Assembly (NCBI RefSeq): GCF_900105005.1
Contig: NZ_LT629748.1
Location: forward strand, 1,612,001-1,676,000
Origin: Halopseudomonas litoralis
GTDB lineage: Bacteria > Pseudomonadota > Gammaproteobacteria > Pseudomonadales > Pseudomonadaceae
Reading direction: 5' to 3'
DNA: 64,000 nt
The first letter of the stretch is position 1. Every line of letters starts with the position of its first letter. Under the pieces are notes generated by a model. It did no database searches. It saw only the letters and a program-made list of their open reading frames with translations, and was not told the DNA's origin. Shown here piece after piece: positions 48,911 to 58,901 of this stretch. The translations under genes were made by a program, and so were the position numbers.

Positions 48911-51538
48911 ATGAATCAGCCACCCAAGCAGAGCAAGTTCTACATGCACCCATTGGATTTCCCACGCACGCCCGACGACGGCCGGCGCTACCAGCTATAC
49001 AGAGCCCCCTCCGGTTTGCTCTGCCTGCTGATCAGCGATTCGGCCGCCGATACCGCCAGCTGCGTTGTCCAGTTCGGTGTCGGTAGCCATGATGAGCCAC
49101 AGCATCTGCCCGGGTTGGCGCACTTACTGGAACACATGCTTTTCATGGGCTCGGCTGCCTATCCGCAGGCCGGCTCTTTTCCGCAACTGGTAGGCGAGTG
49201 GTCTGGGCGCTTCAACGCCAGCACCGCAGCAGAACGCACCCGCTACCATTTCAGCGTCAGTCCTGCTGGACTGAACGCCTGCCTAGCGCAATTGACCGAT
49301 ATGCTGGCAGCCCCGCTGTTCAGCCCCGAGGCGGTGGCGGCGGAACGGCAGGTAATCGATGCCGAGTTCCATACCCGGCTGGCGGACGACGCGCTGCATG
49401 AGCAGGCCGCGCTGGGTCAGGTATTCCATCCCGATCACCCCCTGAGCCGTTTCAGCGCGGGTAACCGGGTCAGCCTGCAGCCGGAACCTCCAGCCCTGGC
49501 GCAGGCGTTGCGGCAGTTTCATGCAGCGCATTACCGCGCGCCGAACGGCTGCGTACTCATCCATGCGCCGCTACCGGTGGAGCAACTCATGCTGCAGGCC
49601 GACAAGCTGGCTGAGCGCCTGCCGGCATCGGCTCCAACGCCACGGGAAAGCACAGGGCCGTTGTTCTCGCCGGAGCATTTACCCGGTCTGTTGCGCTGGC
49701 AGAGCCGGGGTCAGCATGAACAATGGCTGTTGCTGTTTACTCTGGATAACGTGCACGCCCCAGAGGATGCCAAAGCCCTGCGTTGGCTGTGCGAGTGGCT
49801 GGCCAGCCCCGCACCTGCCGGCGGGCTGGGTTGGTTGCGGGCGCGGGGCCTGGCTGCGCAGTTGAGGGTGAGCACTCAACGTTATGCCGGTCCGCAAACC
49901 CTGCTGCGGATCGAGCTGGAGCCCCTGATTGATGCCAGCGACTATCCGGCACTGCTTGACGGCTTTTTCGGCTGGCTCGAGGCGTTGCGGACAACACCGA
50001 CACAGGAGTGGCCCCAGACTGCGCGACAACAATTGGCTGACCAGGCCTTTGCTGATGGCCCGCAAGGGGAGCCAGCGCTGCGCTGGTTGACGGCGCTGGC
50101 AGAACGTACGCTCTACGAGCCAGCAGAACAGATTCTGGAAAGCACTGGTCACTGGGCTGATCTAGCCGAATCAGCATGGCATAAGCTTCTGACGCAAATT
50201 CAGCCTACGCAGTTGCTGCTCGCCCAAAGCCAGGGTGACGGCGCCGCGTTGCTCCAACAAGCAGACTGGACGGATACCCGCTTCGCCTGGAGCCGTCTGG
50301 CTTGCCAACCGGACTCACATAGCGCCGACAGGCTACCGACAGCAGACTGGCCCATCTGGACCGTCACGACCCCGGATACAGCGCACGGCGTTGCAATAGC
50401 CAGCTTACCGGGGTTGCGCGTGGTTCCCGTCCCGCAAGCTTCCACAGGGCAGGGCAGAGAGACTACCCGTATCGCCTGGTGCTGGCCCTCTGGTACTCAG
50501 GATCGCGAGCAGCGCGAACGTCTGATCGCCCGATGGTCCATACAGCTGGAACCCTTGAGCAACTGGACCAACGCCTGTGGTATCAGTCTGTCGTGGCACG
50601 AAGCGACAGACCAGATTTCCCTGGAGCTGCAAGGCCCACAGCAGATGCTTTGGGCCGCAGCCTGCGCTGCGCTGGCTGCCTTGACGCCGCAACCTGATAT
50701 GACACTGCAGCGTCTGGTCGAGCACCGTCATGCCAGAACCGAGGATCAGCGCCGCCATGCCTTGCCTGCCTATCGTTTGCTGGACGAGCTGGATGTCGTA
50801 TTGAATCCGGCACCTGACCACTCTGCGCCGACTACCGAGGCCGATCCCACAGTAGCCCAGATAGCCTGGCTGTATCCGGAGGGTTGGCAGTCGCAGCAGT
50901 CAGGGGCGCTGGCGGCCAGCCTGCAAAGGCTTTGCCCGCAACTGAGTCAGGAGTTTCATTGGCATCCGCCGAAGAGTCAGCGCTTGGAGGAGGGCACCGA
51001 GATCATTCAGGTGGATTGCCAGCACGCTGACCGGGCGCAGATCCTCTATTGTCAGGCCAACAGCGACAATATCTCTGAACGCGCCGGTTGGCAGTTGTTG
51101 CAGCAACTGATCAGCGCATCCTTCTTTGACCAGCTGCGCACCCGGCAACAGCTCGGTTACTGGGTGGTTGCCCGGTACCATGAAGTGGCCGGTACCCCAG
51201 GGCTGATGCTACTGGTGCAATCGCCGAGTCATGATCATGATCAGATTGAGGCGGCGATAACCGCGTGGATGGAAAGCGAGCAGGCCCGCCTGGCAGCATT
51301 GCCCTTTGCTCAGATCCAGCAGCAGGGGCAAAGGCTGGCGGATCATTTGCGAACGCAGTCCACATCACCTGCCGGTCAACTGGAGTTGTATTGGGCGCGC
51401 GGCCTGGGCCTGCCGGACGCCTCGATCAGTGAGCAATGCCTGGCTCTGGAGCAACTAAGCCACGAGCTATGGCAGCAGACGCTACAGGATTGGCTGGGAC
51501 AACCGCGGCGCTTGCACCTGTTCAGCCAGTTGGTGTAA
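48911..51538 (+). CDS. pqqF: PqqF-like M16 (insulinase-type) zinc protease
   Basis: 875 residues. The inverted zinc motif is GLAHLLEHMLFMG with His71, Glu74, His75; the third ligand Glu lies in VAAERQVIDAEFHTR (about residue 145). M16 repeats extend to a C-terminal domain with FFDQLRTRQQLGYWVVARYH. PqqF cleaves PqqA during PQQ biosynthesis. It begins five bases after pqqH, so in this genome pqqF closes the operon instead of standing before pqqA as in P. putida. Confidence 0.92.
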   Translation: MNQPPKQSKFYMHPLDFPRTPDDGRRYQLYRAPSGLLCLLISDSAADTASCVVQFGVGSHDEPQHLPGLAHLLEHMLFMGSAAYPQAGSFPQLVGEWSGRFNASTAAERTRYHFSVSPAGLNACLAQLTDMLAAPLFSPEAVAAERQVIDAEFHTRLADDALHEQAALGQVFHPDHPLSRFSAGNRVSLQPEPPALAQALRQFHAAHYRAPNGCVLIHAPLPVEQLMLQADKLAERLPASAPTPRESTGPLFSPEHLPGLLRWQSRGQHEQWLLLFTLDNVHAPEDAKALRWLCEWLASPAPAGGLGWLRARGLAAQLRVSTQRYAGPQTLLRIELEPLIDASDYPALLDGFFGWLEALRTTPTQEWPQTARQQLADQAFADGPQGEPALRWLTALAERTLYEPAEQILESTGHWADLAESAWHKLLTQIQPTQLLLAQSQGDGAALLQQADWTDTRFAWSRLACQPDSHSADRLPTADWPIWTVTTPDTAHGVAIASLPGLRVVPVPQASTGQGRETTRIAWCWPSGTQDREQRERLIARWSIQLEPLSNWTNACGISLSWHEATDQISLELQGPQQMLWAAACAALAALTPQPDMTLQRLVEHRHARTEDQRRHALPAYRLLDELDVVLNPAPDHSAPTTEADPTVAQIAWLYPEGWQSQQSGALAASLQRLCPQLSQEFHWHPPKSQRLEEGTEIIQVDCQHADRAQILYCQANSDNISERAGWQLLQQLISASFFDQLRTRQQLGYWVVARYHEVAGTPGLMLLVQSPSHDHDQIEAAITAWMESEQARLAALPFAQIQQQGQRLADHLRTQSTSPAGQLELYWARGLGLPDASISEQCLALEQLSHELWQQTLQDWLGQPRRLHLFSQLV

Positions 51539-51546
51539 TCCGCACC

Positions 51547-51975
51547 TCACACGGGTGTTTTGCGCTGCACAGAGACGATTCGTTCCGCCGGCACACGCAA
51601 CTGGCGCAACAGGTATTCCTTGAATTCAGGAGCGTAGGGCTGCAGATCGATGGCTTGGGCCATGCATCCCAGCCAGGCATCCCGTTCGGTTTCACCGATC
51701 GGCCAGCTGGAATGGAACATGGGAATGCTGATCGACCCATAGCGCTCCTGAAACAGTTTGGGACCACCAAGCCAGCCGCTGAGAAAGCAGGCCAGCTTGT
51801 CCCGGGGCATGGTCAGATCTTCCGCATGCATACCACGGATATTCTGCGCCTGTGGCCAGCTGTCCATGATGCGATAAAAGTCGTCCACCAGCCGTCGAAT
51901 TCCCTCAATTCCACCGGCTGCCTGATAGGAGGCGTCTTTGGTGCCGTACAGTGGTGGGTGCTCAGACATATTCAT
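51547..51975 (-). CDS. group II truncated haemoglobin
   Basis: 142 residues with the trHbII features LYGTKDASYQAAGGIEGIRR, FLSGWLGGPKLFQERYG, and the proximal-His region SIPMFHSSWPIGETERDAWL with Trp. These small globins bind oxygen or handle reactive oxygen/nitrogen species. It is convergent with pqqF with only eight bases between the stops. AAAGGAA precedes the ATG; an ATG two codons later would also be possible. Confidence 0.9.
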   Translation of the reverse strand: MNMSEHPPLYGTKDASYQAAGGIEGIRRLVDDFYRIMDSWPQAQNIRGMHAEDLTMPRDKLACFLSGWLGGPKLFQERYGSISIPMFHSSWPIGETERDAWLGCMAQAIDLQPYAPEFKEYLLRQLRVPAERIVSVQRKTPV

Positions 51976-52041
51976 TTCCTTTCGAGGGCAGGGGAGTAGT
52001 GCCGCAGTTTTAGCAGTACGGCACCATTTCGCGGAGATTGC

Positions 52042-53052
52042 CTAGATATCGAGGACAATCTTGCCAAAGTGCTGATTGGATTCCTGATAGCGAAAAGCCT
52101 CTACCATGGCATCCAGATCAAAATGGCGATCCACCACTGGCCGCATGCCATTGGCGTCAATGGCCCGCACCATATCCATCTGTTGTTGGCGACTACCCAC
52201 CAGAACACCCTGCAAACGCAGCTGCTTGGCCAGGGCCGGGACTATGGGAAGATCACCGGCCACGCCGCTGAGAATACCGATAACCGCAATGTGGCCGCCG
52301 ACCCGGGCTGCTGCCATGGATTGCTCCAGCGTAGCCGGGCCGCCCACATCAAGAATGCAGTCAACGCCGCCAGCACCAGCCAGTTGGCGCGCGGTTTCAC
52401 CCCAATTGGCGTCCTTGCGGTAGTTGATCAGATGATCAGCACCCAGCTCCCGCAGACGCTCCAGTTTGGCATCGCTGGAAGAGGTAGCAATCACCGTTGC
52501 GCCCAACATCTTGGCAAACTGCACAGCAAAAATGGAGACGCCACCGGTTCCTTGCACCAGAACGGTGTCGCCGGCTTTTACCCGCGCATCATCTACCAGA
52601 GCGCGCCAGGCGGTAAGACCTGCCGTGGTCAGCGTGGATGCTTCGGCATGAGTCCAACCTGCGGGCGCGAGGGTGAATGAGGTGGCCGGGGCGGTGACCG
52701 CCTCGCGGGCATAACCGTCAATTCCATCGCCGGGCACCTGGGTAAAACCCTCAACATGGGGACGACCATCGAGCCAATCGGGAAAGAAGGTACTGACCAC
52801 AGCATCGCCAACCTTGAATTCCGTCACACCAGAGCCAACCGCGGTAACTTCACCAGCGCCATCAGCCATGGGGATGCGCTGTTCGGTCGGGCCCCAGATG
52901 CCACTGACGACAACGTAGTCGTGGTAATTCAACGAGTTGGCACGAAGACGAACACTGATTTCTCCAGCAGCCGGGGCAGCATGCTCGCTCGTACTGACAA
53001 TAACCTTATCGAAACCACCGCCAGGTTGTACGTAGATCGTCTTGTTGCTCAT
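52042..53052 (-). CDS. MDR-family (zinc-less alcohol dehydrogenase/quinone reductase-like) oxidoreductase
   Basis: 336 residues: GroES-like domain (LRANSLNYHDYVVVSG; MADGAGEVTAVGSGVTEFKV) and Rossmann domain (VLVQGTGGVSIFAVQFAKML; ELGADHLINYRKD). The Cys that binds catalytic zinc in true ADHs is replaced by Tyr (NYHDYVV), so it is likely a zinc-independent NADP(H) reductase. Substrate unknown. Transcribed alone. Confidence 0.88.
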   Translation of the reverse strand: MSNKTIYVQPGGGFDKVIVSTSEHAAPAAGEISVRLRANSLNYHDYVVVSGIWGPTEQRIPMADGAGEVTAVGSGVTEFKVGDAVVSTFFPDWLDGRPHVEGFTQVPGDGIDGYAREAVTAPATSFTLAPAGWTHAEASTLTTAGLTAWRALVDDARVKAGDTVLVQGTGGVSIFAVQFAKMLGATVIATSSSDAKLERLRELGADHLINYRKDANWGETARQLAGAGGVDCILDVGGPATLEQSMAAARVGGHIAVIGILSGVAGDLPIVPALAKQLRLQGVLVGSRQQQMDMVRAIDANGMRPVVDRHFDLDAMVEAFRYQESNQHFGKIVLDI

Positions 53053-53303
53053 GTGTATTCCTCGAACTGCTGAAAGGGTTGTCTATTCTATCACCAAAGG
53101 GGAATCGGGGCTCAGGCGCACCAAATGTGGGACAGGGAGCCGCAGATGAATACGCAATTTAACATAATATAGATTATGCGAGCTATAAGGCGAGCAGTCA
53201 TTCCTGCGTTATTTCGTTTCCGATATTAGCCATTATCGGATATTGCATGTGTGTTAATCTGTATGCCTGCTTCATCATATCTGTGGCTCTGGATTATTTC
53301 GTC

Positions 53304-54593
53304 ATGTCCCAACCGGTTCCCTTGTTTGATACCTACAAGAATTTCCAGTTTCTCACCCGCCACAACCTGGACGGCGAATTGTCCGCCGTTCTGGATGCCT
53401 TCGAGAGATTCTCCAATCCAACCGAGGCCATGGATGGTTATTCAGTGGTCAAGCTGTTCCTGAAATCCTATGCGGCCAATCAGGCCACGTTCAACAGCTA
53501 CCGCACCCATGTCGAGCGTTTGTTGTTGTGGTCACTGCTGGTGTGCAAGAAGCCTATCCTGCATCTGCGCCGTCAGGATGCTGAAGCTTTCCTGGAGTTC
53601 TGTCTCAATCCACCTGACAACTGGGTCGGTCCGGTGACCAAGGCGCGCTTTGTGCGTATCGGTGGCCGCAAGAAAGCCGATTCCGATACCTTTGTGATCA
53701 ATGTCGATTGGCGTCCGTTCAACTACACGGTGAGCAAGGCCACCCGCAAACTGGCCGATGAAACTGATTCCGCCATGCCGGAGATTCAGGCCTATCAGAT
53801 GTCGCAGACCACTATTGCCCAGGTATTCACTGTTTGCGGCAGCTTCTACCAGTTCTGTATTGATGAAGATTACACCGACGCCAACCCATTTCGCGCGGTC
53901 AAGCAGAAATCCCGATACAAGCAGAGTGTGGTTTCCCAGGTGACCAGTCGCTCGTTGACCCAGCTGCAATGGGAGTTCGTGATCGAAACCGCCGAACACA
54001 TGGCTGATCAGGAGCCTGAGTTCCACGAGCGTACCTTGTTCATTCTCACCACGCTGTTTTCGATGTACTTGCGGGTGTCGGATCTGACTGGTCGGGATAA
54101 TTGGCAGCCGACCATGGGCAGTTTCAAGAAAGCCGGAGATAACTGGTGGTTTCATGTGGTGGGTAAAGGCAACAAGGCGGCCAAGGTGAGTGTCCGCGAC
54201 AGCTATCTGCCCTACCTTGTCCGTTATCGCACCAGCCTGGGGTTGACTGACCTGCCCTACCCTGGTGAACAAACGCCATTGCTGTCTTCACTGGATGGCC
54301 GCACCGGCTTGTCTGGTCGAAGGATACGGGAATTGATACAGATGGTGTTTGATGCGGCTTGTGCACGCATGATTGCGGAAGGACTGCATGAGGATTGTGA
54401 CGCTTTGCGGGCAGCCAGCCTGCATTGGCTGCGACACACTTCGGCGACACTGGATGCGCCGTTCAGGGACATGAAGGACTTGCAGGCGGATCTACGTCAT
54501 GAAAGCCTGTCCACCACCCAGGACAGTTATTACGACTCGTTGGATGACCAACGGGCCAGTTCGATCAAGGCGATTCCGATCAAGGGCCGCTAG
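53304..54593 (+). CDS. tyrosine recombinase/integrase-family protein (orphan)
   Basis: 429 residues. A SAM-like N-terminal DNA-binding domain spans roughly residues 50-215. The catalytic domain shows TLFSMYLRVSDLTG (first Arg), VVGKGNKAAKVSV (Lys), SLHWLRHTSATLD (His-x-x-Arg), and LRHESLSTTQDSYYDS (second His and the nucleophilic Tyr). All six active-site residues seem intact. There is no neighbouring excisionase, attachment repeat or element; it sits among core genes, 23.5 kb from the tRNA-Leu remnant. ATG 53304 (MSQPVPLFDTYKNFQF) is preferred over an in-frame start at 53247. The 200 bases upstream are AT-rich. Target unknown. Confidence 0.85.
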   Translation: MSQPVPLFDTYKNFQFLTRHNLDGELSAVLDAFERFSNPTEAMDGYSVVKLFLKSYAANQATFNSYRTHVERLLLWSLLVCKKPILHLRRQDAEAFLEFCLNPPDNWVGPVTKARFVRIGGRKKADSDTFVINVDWRPFNYTVSKATRKLADETDSAMPEIQAYQMSQTTIAQVFTVCGSFYQFCIDEDYTDANPFRAVKQKSRYKQSVVSQVTSRSLTQLQWEFVIETAEHMADQEPEFHERTLFILTTLFSMYLRVSDLTGRDNWQPTMGSFKKAGDNWWFHVVGKGNKAAKVSVRDSYLPYLVRYRTSLGLTDLPYPGEQTPLLSSLDGRTGLSGRRIRELIQMVFDAACARMIAEGLHEDCDALRAASLHWLRHTSATLDAPFRDMKDLQADLRHESLSTTQDSYYDSLDDQRASSIKAIPIKGR

Positions 54594-54597
54594 GATC

Positions 54598-54625
54598 CAG
54601 GGCGCTGCACTCAGGCAGCACCCTG
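54598..54625. terminator. hairpin between recombinase and tpx genes
   Basis: CAGGGCGCTGC (54598-54608) pairs with GCAGCACCCTG (54615-54625) except for one C-A mismatch; loop of six bases. It lies between two convergent stops and may serve both strands, though no T-run is present. Confidence 0.6.
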
Positions 54626-54649
54626 TAACTGCAAAACCTGATCAGATGT

Positions 54650-55150
54650 TCAGGACAGAGCAGCCAGCGCCTTGTCGTAATCAGGCTCGTTGCCGATTTC
54701 CGACACCAGTTCGCTGTACAGCACCTTGTCGTTCTCATCCAGCACCACCACGGCGCGAGCAGCCAGACCGGCCATGGGCCCGTTATCGATGGACACACCA
54801 TAATTGCGGATAAACTCACCGCCGCGAAGAGTCGACAGATTCACCACGTTATCCAGGCCTTCGGCAGCGCAGAAACGCTTCTGGGCAAAAGGCAGATCAG
54901 CGGAGATGCACAGCACCACGGTGTTGGGCAGGCTGCCGGCCTTGCTGTTGAAGGTGCGGACCGAGGTGGCGCAGGTCGGAGTGTCCACGCTGGGGAAGAT
55001 ATTCAGGATCTTGCGCTTGCCGGCGAACGAGGACAGGCTCTTATCGGACAGATCCAGGCCAACCAGGCTGAATGCCGGGGCGTTGTCGCCCGCGGTGGGA
55101 AACTGGCCGCCAACGGTGATCGGATTGCCCTTCAATGTAACATTCGACAT
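54650..55150 (-). CDS. tpx: thiol peroxidase Tpx (atypical 2-Cys peroxiredoxin)
   Basis: 166 residues, periplasm/cytosol-type Tpx: [15 protein letters not shown] with peroxidatic Cys60 and [10 protein letters not shown] with resolving Cys94, at the same spacing as E. coli Tpx. It reduces lipid and organic hydroperoxides with thioredoxin. ATG 55150 has GAAGGAG eight bases upstream. It follows tamB in the same direction with 31 bases between. Confidence 0.96.
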   Translation of the reverse strand: MSNVTLKGNPITVGGQFPTAGDNAPAFSLVGLDLSDKSLSSFAGKRKILNIFPSVDTPTCATSVRTFNSKAGSLPNTVVLCISADLPFAQKRFCAAEGLDNVVNLSTLRGGEFIRNYGVSIDNGPMAGLAARAVVVLDENDKVLYSELVSEIGNEPDYDKALAALS

Positions 55151-55181
55151 GTGAAACTCCTTCAATCTCGCAAGTGATGCA

Positions 55182-58100
55182 TCAGAAATCGATGCGGTAG
55201 AAAAAATCCAATGAGCTGGCCAGGCCGCCCACTGCTTCCAGATACAGCCGTTTGGTCAGATCGTAACGCAGCGCCAATTGGTTTGCCTGCTCAAATACCC
55301 CTACACCATAGCGCAAACTCAGTTTTTCGGTGATATAACCTGTTGCCACTACGCTGGTGGTCAGGCCGCTGCCTTCCGTATCAAGCTGGAAGTCCTCGAT
55401 ACCCAGCGAGCCGGCAATATTCTTTGCCACCGGTGTGCTACCGGCCATGCCCAGAGCCAGTGCCGCCTGGCCAAGAATATTGCTATCGCCACTGTCGGCG
55501 CCCAGAGGACGGCCGAGGATCAGATAGGACAGCGCCTGCTCCTGAGCCATGGTCGGCTCTGCAAAGACTTCGGAAACCGGTGCGTCCGCCGGGCCGGTCA
55601 GACGCAGCCCGGCGATAACGTCATCAACCCTGCGTATGGCTTCGATATCCAGATAGGGTTTGCTGACTGGGCCAGCGAACAGAATCTGCGCACGGCGCAG
55701 CTCCAGGCGTTGCCCATAGCCTCGGAAGCGACCATCAAGGATGTTCAAGTCGCCGCTGGCGGTCATGTTTTCCCTGATCTGCAGCAGCCCGCTCAGTCGT
55801 CCGCTGAGGCCGAAGCCGCTGAAGTGCAGCTGATCCCCGATCGCCAGCTGGATATCTGCGGTGATGCCCATCGGCAGGGATTCTTCCATTTCCTCGGTGG
55901 CACCGATGATTTCCGCATCCGCCGATACCCTGACGGCTGCGGGTGGCAGTTCACGCACGGTAATCTCGCCCTCGGGAATGGCGATGGTACCGGTGAGATT
56001 GAGATTGTTGTCAGCCAGGCCGATATGCAGATCGGGGCTGGCCAGCAAATCGGCGTAGGGGTCTACCCGAATGGGCAGGTTGTTGCCGGTGAGGCTGATA
56101 TCAACGGCCAGAGAGGGGGCCCAGGCGGCGGTACCCGCAAGCCTGCCCTGCCCCTCGACACTCTGCCATTGACCATCGATGTCCGCCTGCTGCCCCGCTA
56201 TGCCGACACGTACCTGCAGTTGTTCAAAGCTGACCGGTAGTTCTGGCCCGCTGATCTGGCCATCGATCAAACGGATATCACCGTCGATCTGCGGCTCGGT
56301 CAATGTACCTGCGATCATGCCGTTGCCGATCAGGTCACCGCTGAGTGTGTCCACCTGGGGCAAAAAAGGTCGCAGAATGTCCAGCCGCACGTCAGAGAGA
56401 TGGAAGCGGCCATCGAGACGTTGAGCGCCGCCAGGGTCGGCAATATCAGCCTGCACATCGAGGTTGCCGAGCCCTTCGCTGACCAGTTGCAGGCGACTAC
56501 GAGCCTGTGCGGGGTCAAGCTGGGTGGTGAACTCCAGCGTCTCGTAGGGGAACGTCAGCTCCTGATCCGCATTGCTGACCCTGAGTTCACCGTTACGGCT
56601 GCTGACCACCACATTGGCGCGGGGTTTTGCATCCACAGCCTGACGGAACTGCGCTTCGGCATCCAGCGTCGCATCCCAGATGAAGTCTTCCGGCAGCCAT
56701 TCCTGCAGCGACGCCAAGGGAAAGTCGGTGAGTCTCACGTCCAATTGACGGTCGGGCATCAGCTTCTGTTCACCGTTGAAGCACAGCTGGCTGGTCAGAT
56801 GGCTCCAACAGTGCGCGCCCAGCCGCAGATCACCACTGGCCAGCCGATAGCTCAGCGCCGCCGGCTCGTTCAGAGCCCAGACCATCTCCTCGGCAGCGAG
56901 CGTGCTGTCACGTAGCTGCCCTTGCCAGCGCTGGTCATCCAGGCTGCCGGACAACCGCGTATCGAGCTCAACCACACCACCTTGCAGATCCAGAGCCAGA
57001 TGATGCCTAGCTCGCGTACCGTCGAATGTCAGACTGAGATCGCCCAGTCGGGTATCGCCACTGCGCAGCCGCCTGGCTGACAGATTGAAAGTGCCGGGCA
57101 GCTGCTCGTTGAGCGTGACCCGCCCATCGACAGCCAACCCGAGCAAACCGAAGTCCTCGTAACCCAGTCGTTCGCCCTGCAATGCCAGGGTCAGCTCAGG
57201 TTCACTCGCCGGTCCCGAGGCCAGTGTCGACCCGGACAGGCTACCACTCAGCCCCGGCCAAAGAGTGGCCAGCTGCGCCAGTTCGATATCGAACCGGCCA
57301 TTAACTGTCTCGCCCCACTGCCCTTCCCCAGTGATGCTGTTAGCCCCCTGACGCAAGAGCAGATCGTCGACCCGCCAACCGGTATCCGCGCTGGCCAACG
57401 CACCGGATAAGACCAGAGGCTGCCCCCGTAATGTGCCGTCCAGGTCCCAATCTGCGACCAGTTGCAGCTCTCCCGCCGCGAGAGTACCGGTACTGGTGAC
57501 GGGGCCATTGAGCGAGCCGGGCAGTTCGGCCACGAACATCTGCGGGTTCAGCTCTTCAAGTAACAGGCTGACATCCCAGGCGATATTTTCGAGCAAGGTC
57601 ACAACACCCTGCCCGGTCAGACGACCTTGATCTGTAATCAGCGTCAATGGCGCAATGGTGATCTTCTCGGGCGTGCCGGCCAAGGCAAGCGCCAGGTCGG
57701 CATCACGGCCACCGACACCGCCAAGCTGAGCCTGCAACGCGGAGTCGAATTGATCATCGCGAAGATTGGCGTTGAGGTTCAACCGACGGATTTCCAGCGG
57801 CCCGATATCCTGTGGGTAGAGCCATTGCCAGGGGAACTGCTGCATCGCCAGGCTGGCATCTGCCGTCAGCACATCCGACCAGTCGGCGTTGGCAGCAAGG
57901 GTCAGCTCCCGCTCCGGCTGACCCGTCACGCCCAGGCGCAGATTCAGATCGGAAACGCCCGTCGTCAGGATCTGTCCCTGCAGGTTCAGGTCAATCGGCC
58001 CGCCCTCGCCCGGCATGCTGCTGGTGGCTCGCAGGGCAAGGCCTTCCTCCAGATTGCCTTGGAGATTCACCACTGGATTGTTAAGGGTCAAGGTACTGGG

Positions 58101-58901
58101 TAAGGACTCCAGCGCGAGAAAGGATTCACCTTGCCACTGGGCCGCGAGCGGCAGTTCGGCCAGCAATGGCTGGGCATTGAGCGTCAGTATCCCAGGCAGA
58201 TAACCGGTGCTGCGTGCTTCCAGTTCCAGTTCTGCCGCGCTGCCACCGAGACGGGCACGCAGTTGCCAGGGGCGATTATCCACCGCTGGCAGATCCAGAT
58301 CAGCCAGCACACGCAGCGGCCAATCACCGCTCATGCGTACATCGCCCTCGAGCTCCCAGGTCAGATCAGGGCCGGTGCCGCTGAAACGGGTTATATGCAG
58401 CTGATCACCGCTGGCGTGAGCCTGCAGGGAAATATCAGTCAGCAGCGCCTGCTCTTCATTCAGCCACAGGCTGCCGATCCGGGCTTCCTGCAGCTGCACA
58501 CCCATTGGCAGGTTCAGGTTGGGTAGACTGATGTCCCGCCGAGGTTCACCGGGGCTGTCATCCGGTGTGGTCAGAATGTTGATGCGTTCTGCACTGAGCA
58601 GATCAATACACAGGCGTCGTCCGGCCAGGCAATCCGGGGACCAGGAAAACTCGACATTATCGATGCTTACAGCGATTCCAGCATCTTGCCAGCCAATGCT
58701 GGCGAATTCCCAACCACGCCAGAGCTGGCCACCGGAAAATTCAAGCTGCAGGCGCGGCTCCAGTTCTGGCAGTTTTGCCATCAGCCAGCGATTGACGCCT
58801 TCGTTGGACAGCAGCGCCGCAAGCAACAGCACCAACAACAGCGGCACGATCAGCAGAATCAGAAATCCGCGCAACAATGCCTTGAGCAGAAATCGCGTCA
58901 C
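55182..58901 (-). CDS. tamB: TamB, translocation and assembly module inner-membrane protein
   Basis: 1239 residues. An N-terminal TM anchor ([20 protein letters not shown]) is followed by a very long repetitive beta-rich AsmA-like/DUF490 region that spans the periplasm, and a C-terminal TamB domain ([40 protein letters not shown]) ending LDFFYRIDF, the outer-membrane-type terminus that docks to TamA. It starts with GTG overlapping the tamA stop. It helps insertion of outer-membrane proteins and is implicated in phospholipid transport. Confidence 0.95.
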   Translation of the reverse strand: MTRFLLKALLRGFLILLIVPLLLVLLLAALLSNEGVNRWLMAKLPELEPRLQLEFSGGQLWRGWEFASIGWQDAGIAVSIDNVEFSWSPDCLAGRRLCIDLLSAERINILTTPDDSPGEPRRDISLPNLNLPMGVQLQEARIGSLWLNEEQALLTDISLQAHASGDQLHITRFSGTGPDLTWELEGDVRMSGDWPLRVLADLDLPAVDNRPWQLRARLGGSAAELELEARSTGYLPGILTLNAQPLLAELPLAAQWQGESFLALESLPSTLTLNNPVVNLQGNLEEGLALRATSSMPGEGGPIDLNLQGQILTTGVSDLNLRLGVTGQPERELTLAANADWSDVLTADASLAMQQFPWQWLYPQDIGPLEIRRLNLNANLRDDQFDSALQAQLGGVGGRDADLALALAGTPEKITIAPLTLITDQGRLTGQGVVTLLENIAWDVSLLLEELNPQMFVAELPGSLNGPVTSTGTLAAGELQLVADWDLDGTLRGQPLVLSGALASADTGWRVDDLLLRQGANSITGEGQWGETVNGRFDIELAQLATLWPGLSGSLSGSTLASGPASEPELTLALQGERLGYEDFGLLGLAVDGRVTLNEQLPGTFNLSARRLRSGDTRLGDLSLTFDGTRARHHLALDLQGGVVELDTRLSGSLDDQRWQGQLRDSTLAAEEMVWALNEPAALSYRLASGDLRLGAHCWSHLTSQLCFNGEQKLMPDRQLDVRLTDFPLASLQEWLPEDFIWDATLDAEAQFRQAVDAKPRANVVVSSRNGELRVSNADQELTFPYETLEFTTQLDPAQARSRLQLVSEGLGNLDVQADIADPGGAQRLDGRFHLSDVRLDILRPFLPQVDTLSGDLIGNGMIAGTLTEPQIDGDIRLIDGQISGPELPVSFEQLQVRVGIAGQQADIDGQWQSVEGQGRLAGTAAWAPSLAVDISLTGNNLPIRVDPYADLLASPDLHIGLADNNLNLTGTIAIPEGEITVRELPPAAVRVSADAEIIGATEEMEESLPMGITADIQLAIGDQLHFSGFGLSGRLSGLLQIRENMTASGDLNILDGRFRGYGQRLELRRAQILFAGPVSKPYLDIEAIRRVDDVIAGLRLTGPADAPVSEVFAEPTMAQEQALSYLILGRPLGADSGDSNILGQAALALGMAGSTPVAKNIAGSLGIEDFQLDTEGSGLTTSVVATGYITEKLSLRYGVGVFEQANQLALRYDLTKRLYLEAVGGLASSLDFFYRIDF

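Noticed and set aside
53304..54593. Could this recombinase be the integrase of the tRNA-Leu island?
   Set aside because: It lies 23.5 kb outside the attachment remnant among core genes; the island integrase should be inside, next to the opposite end.
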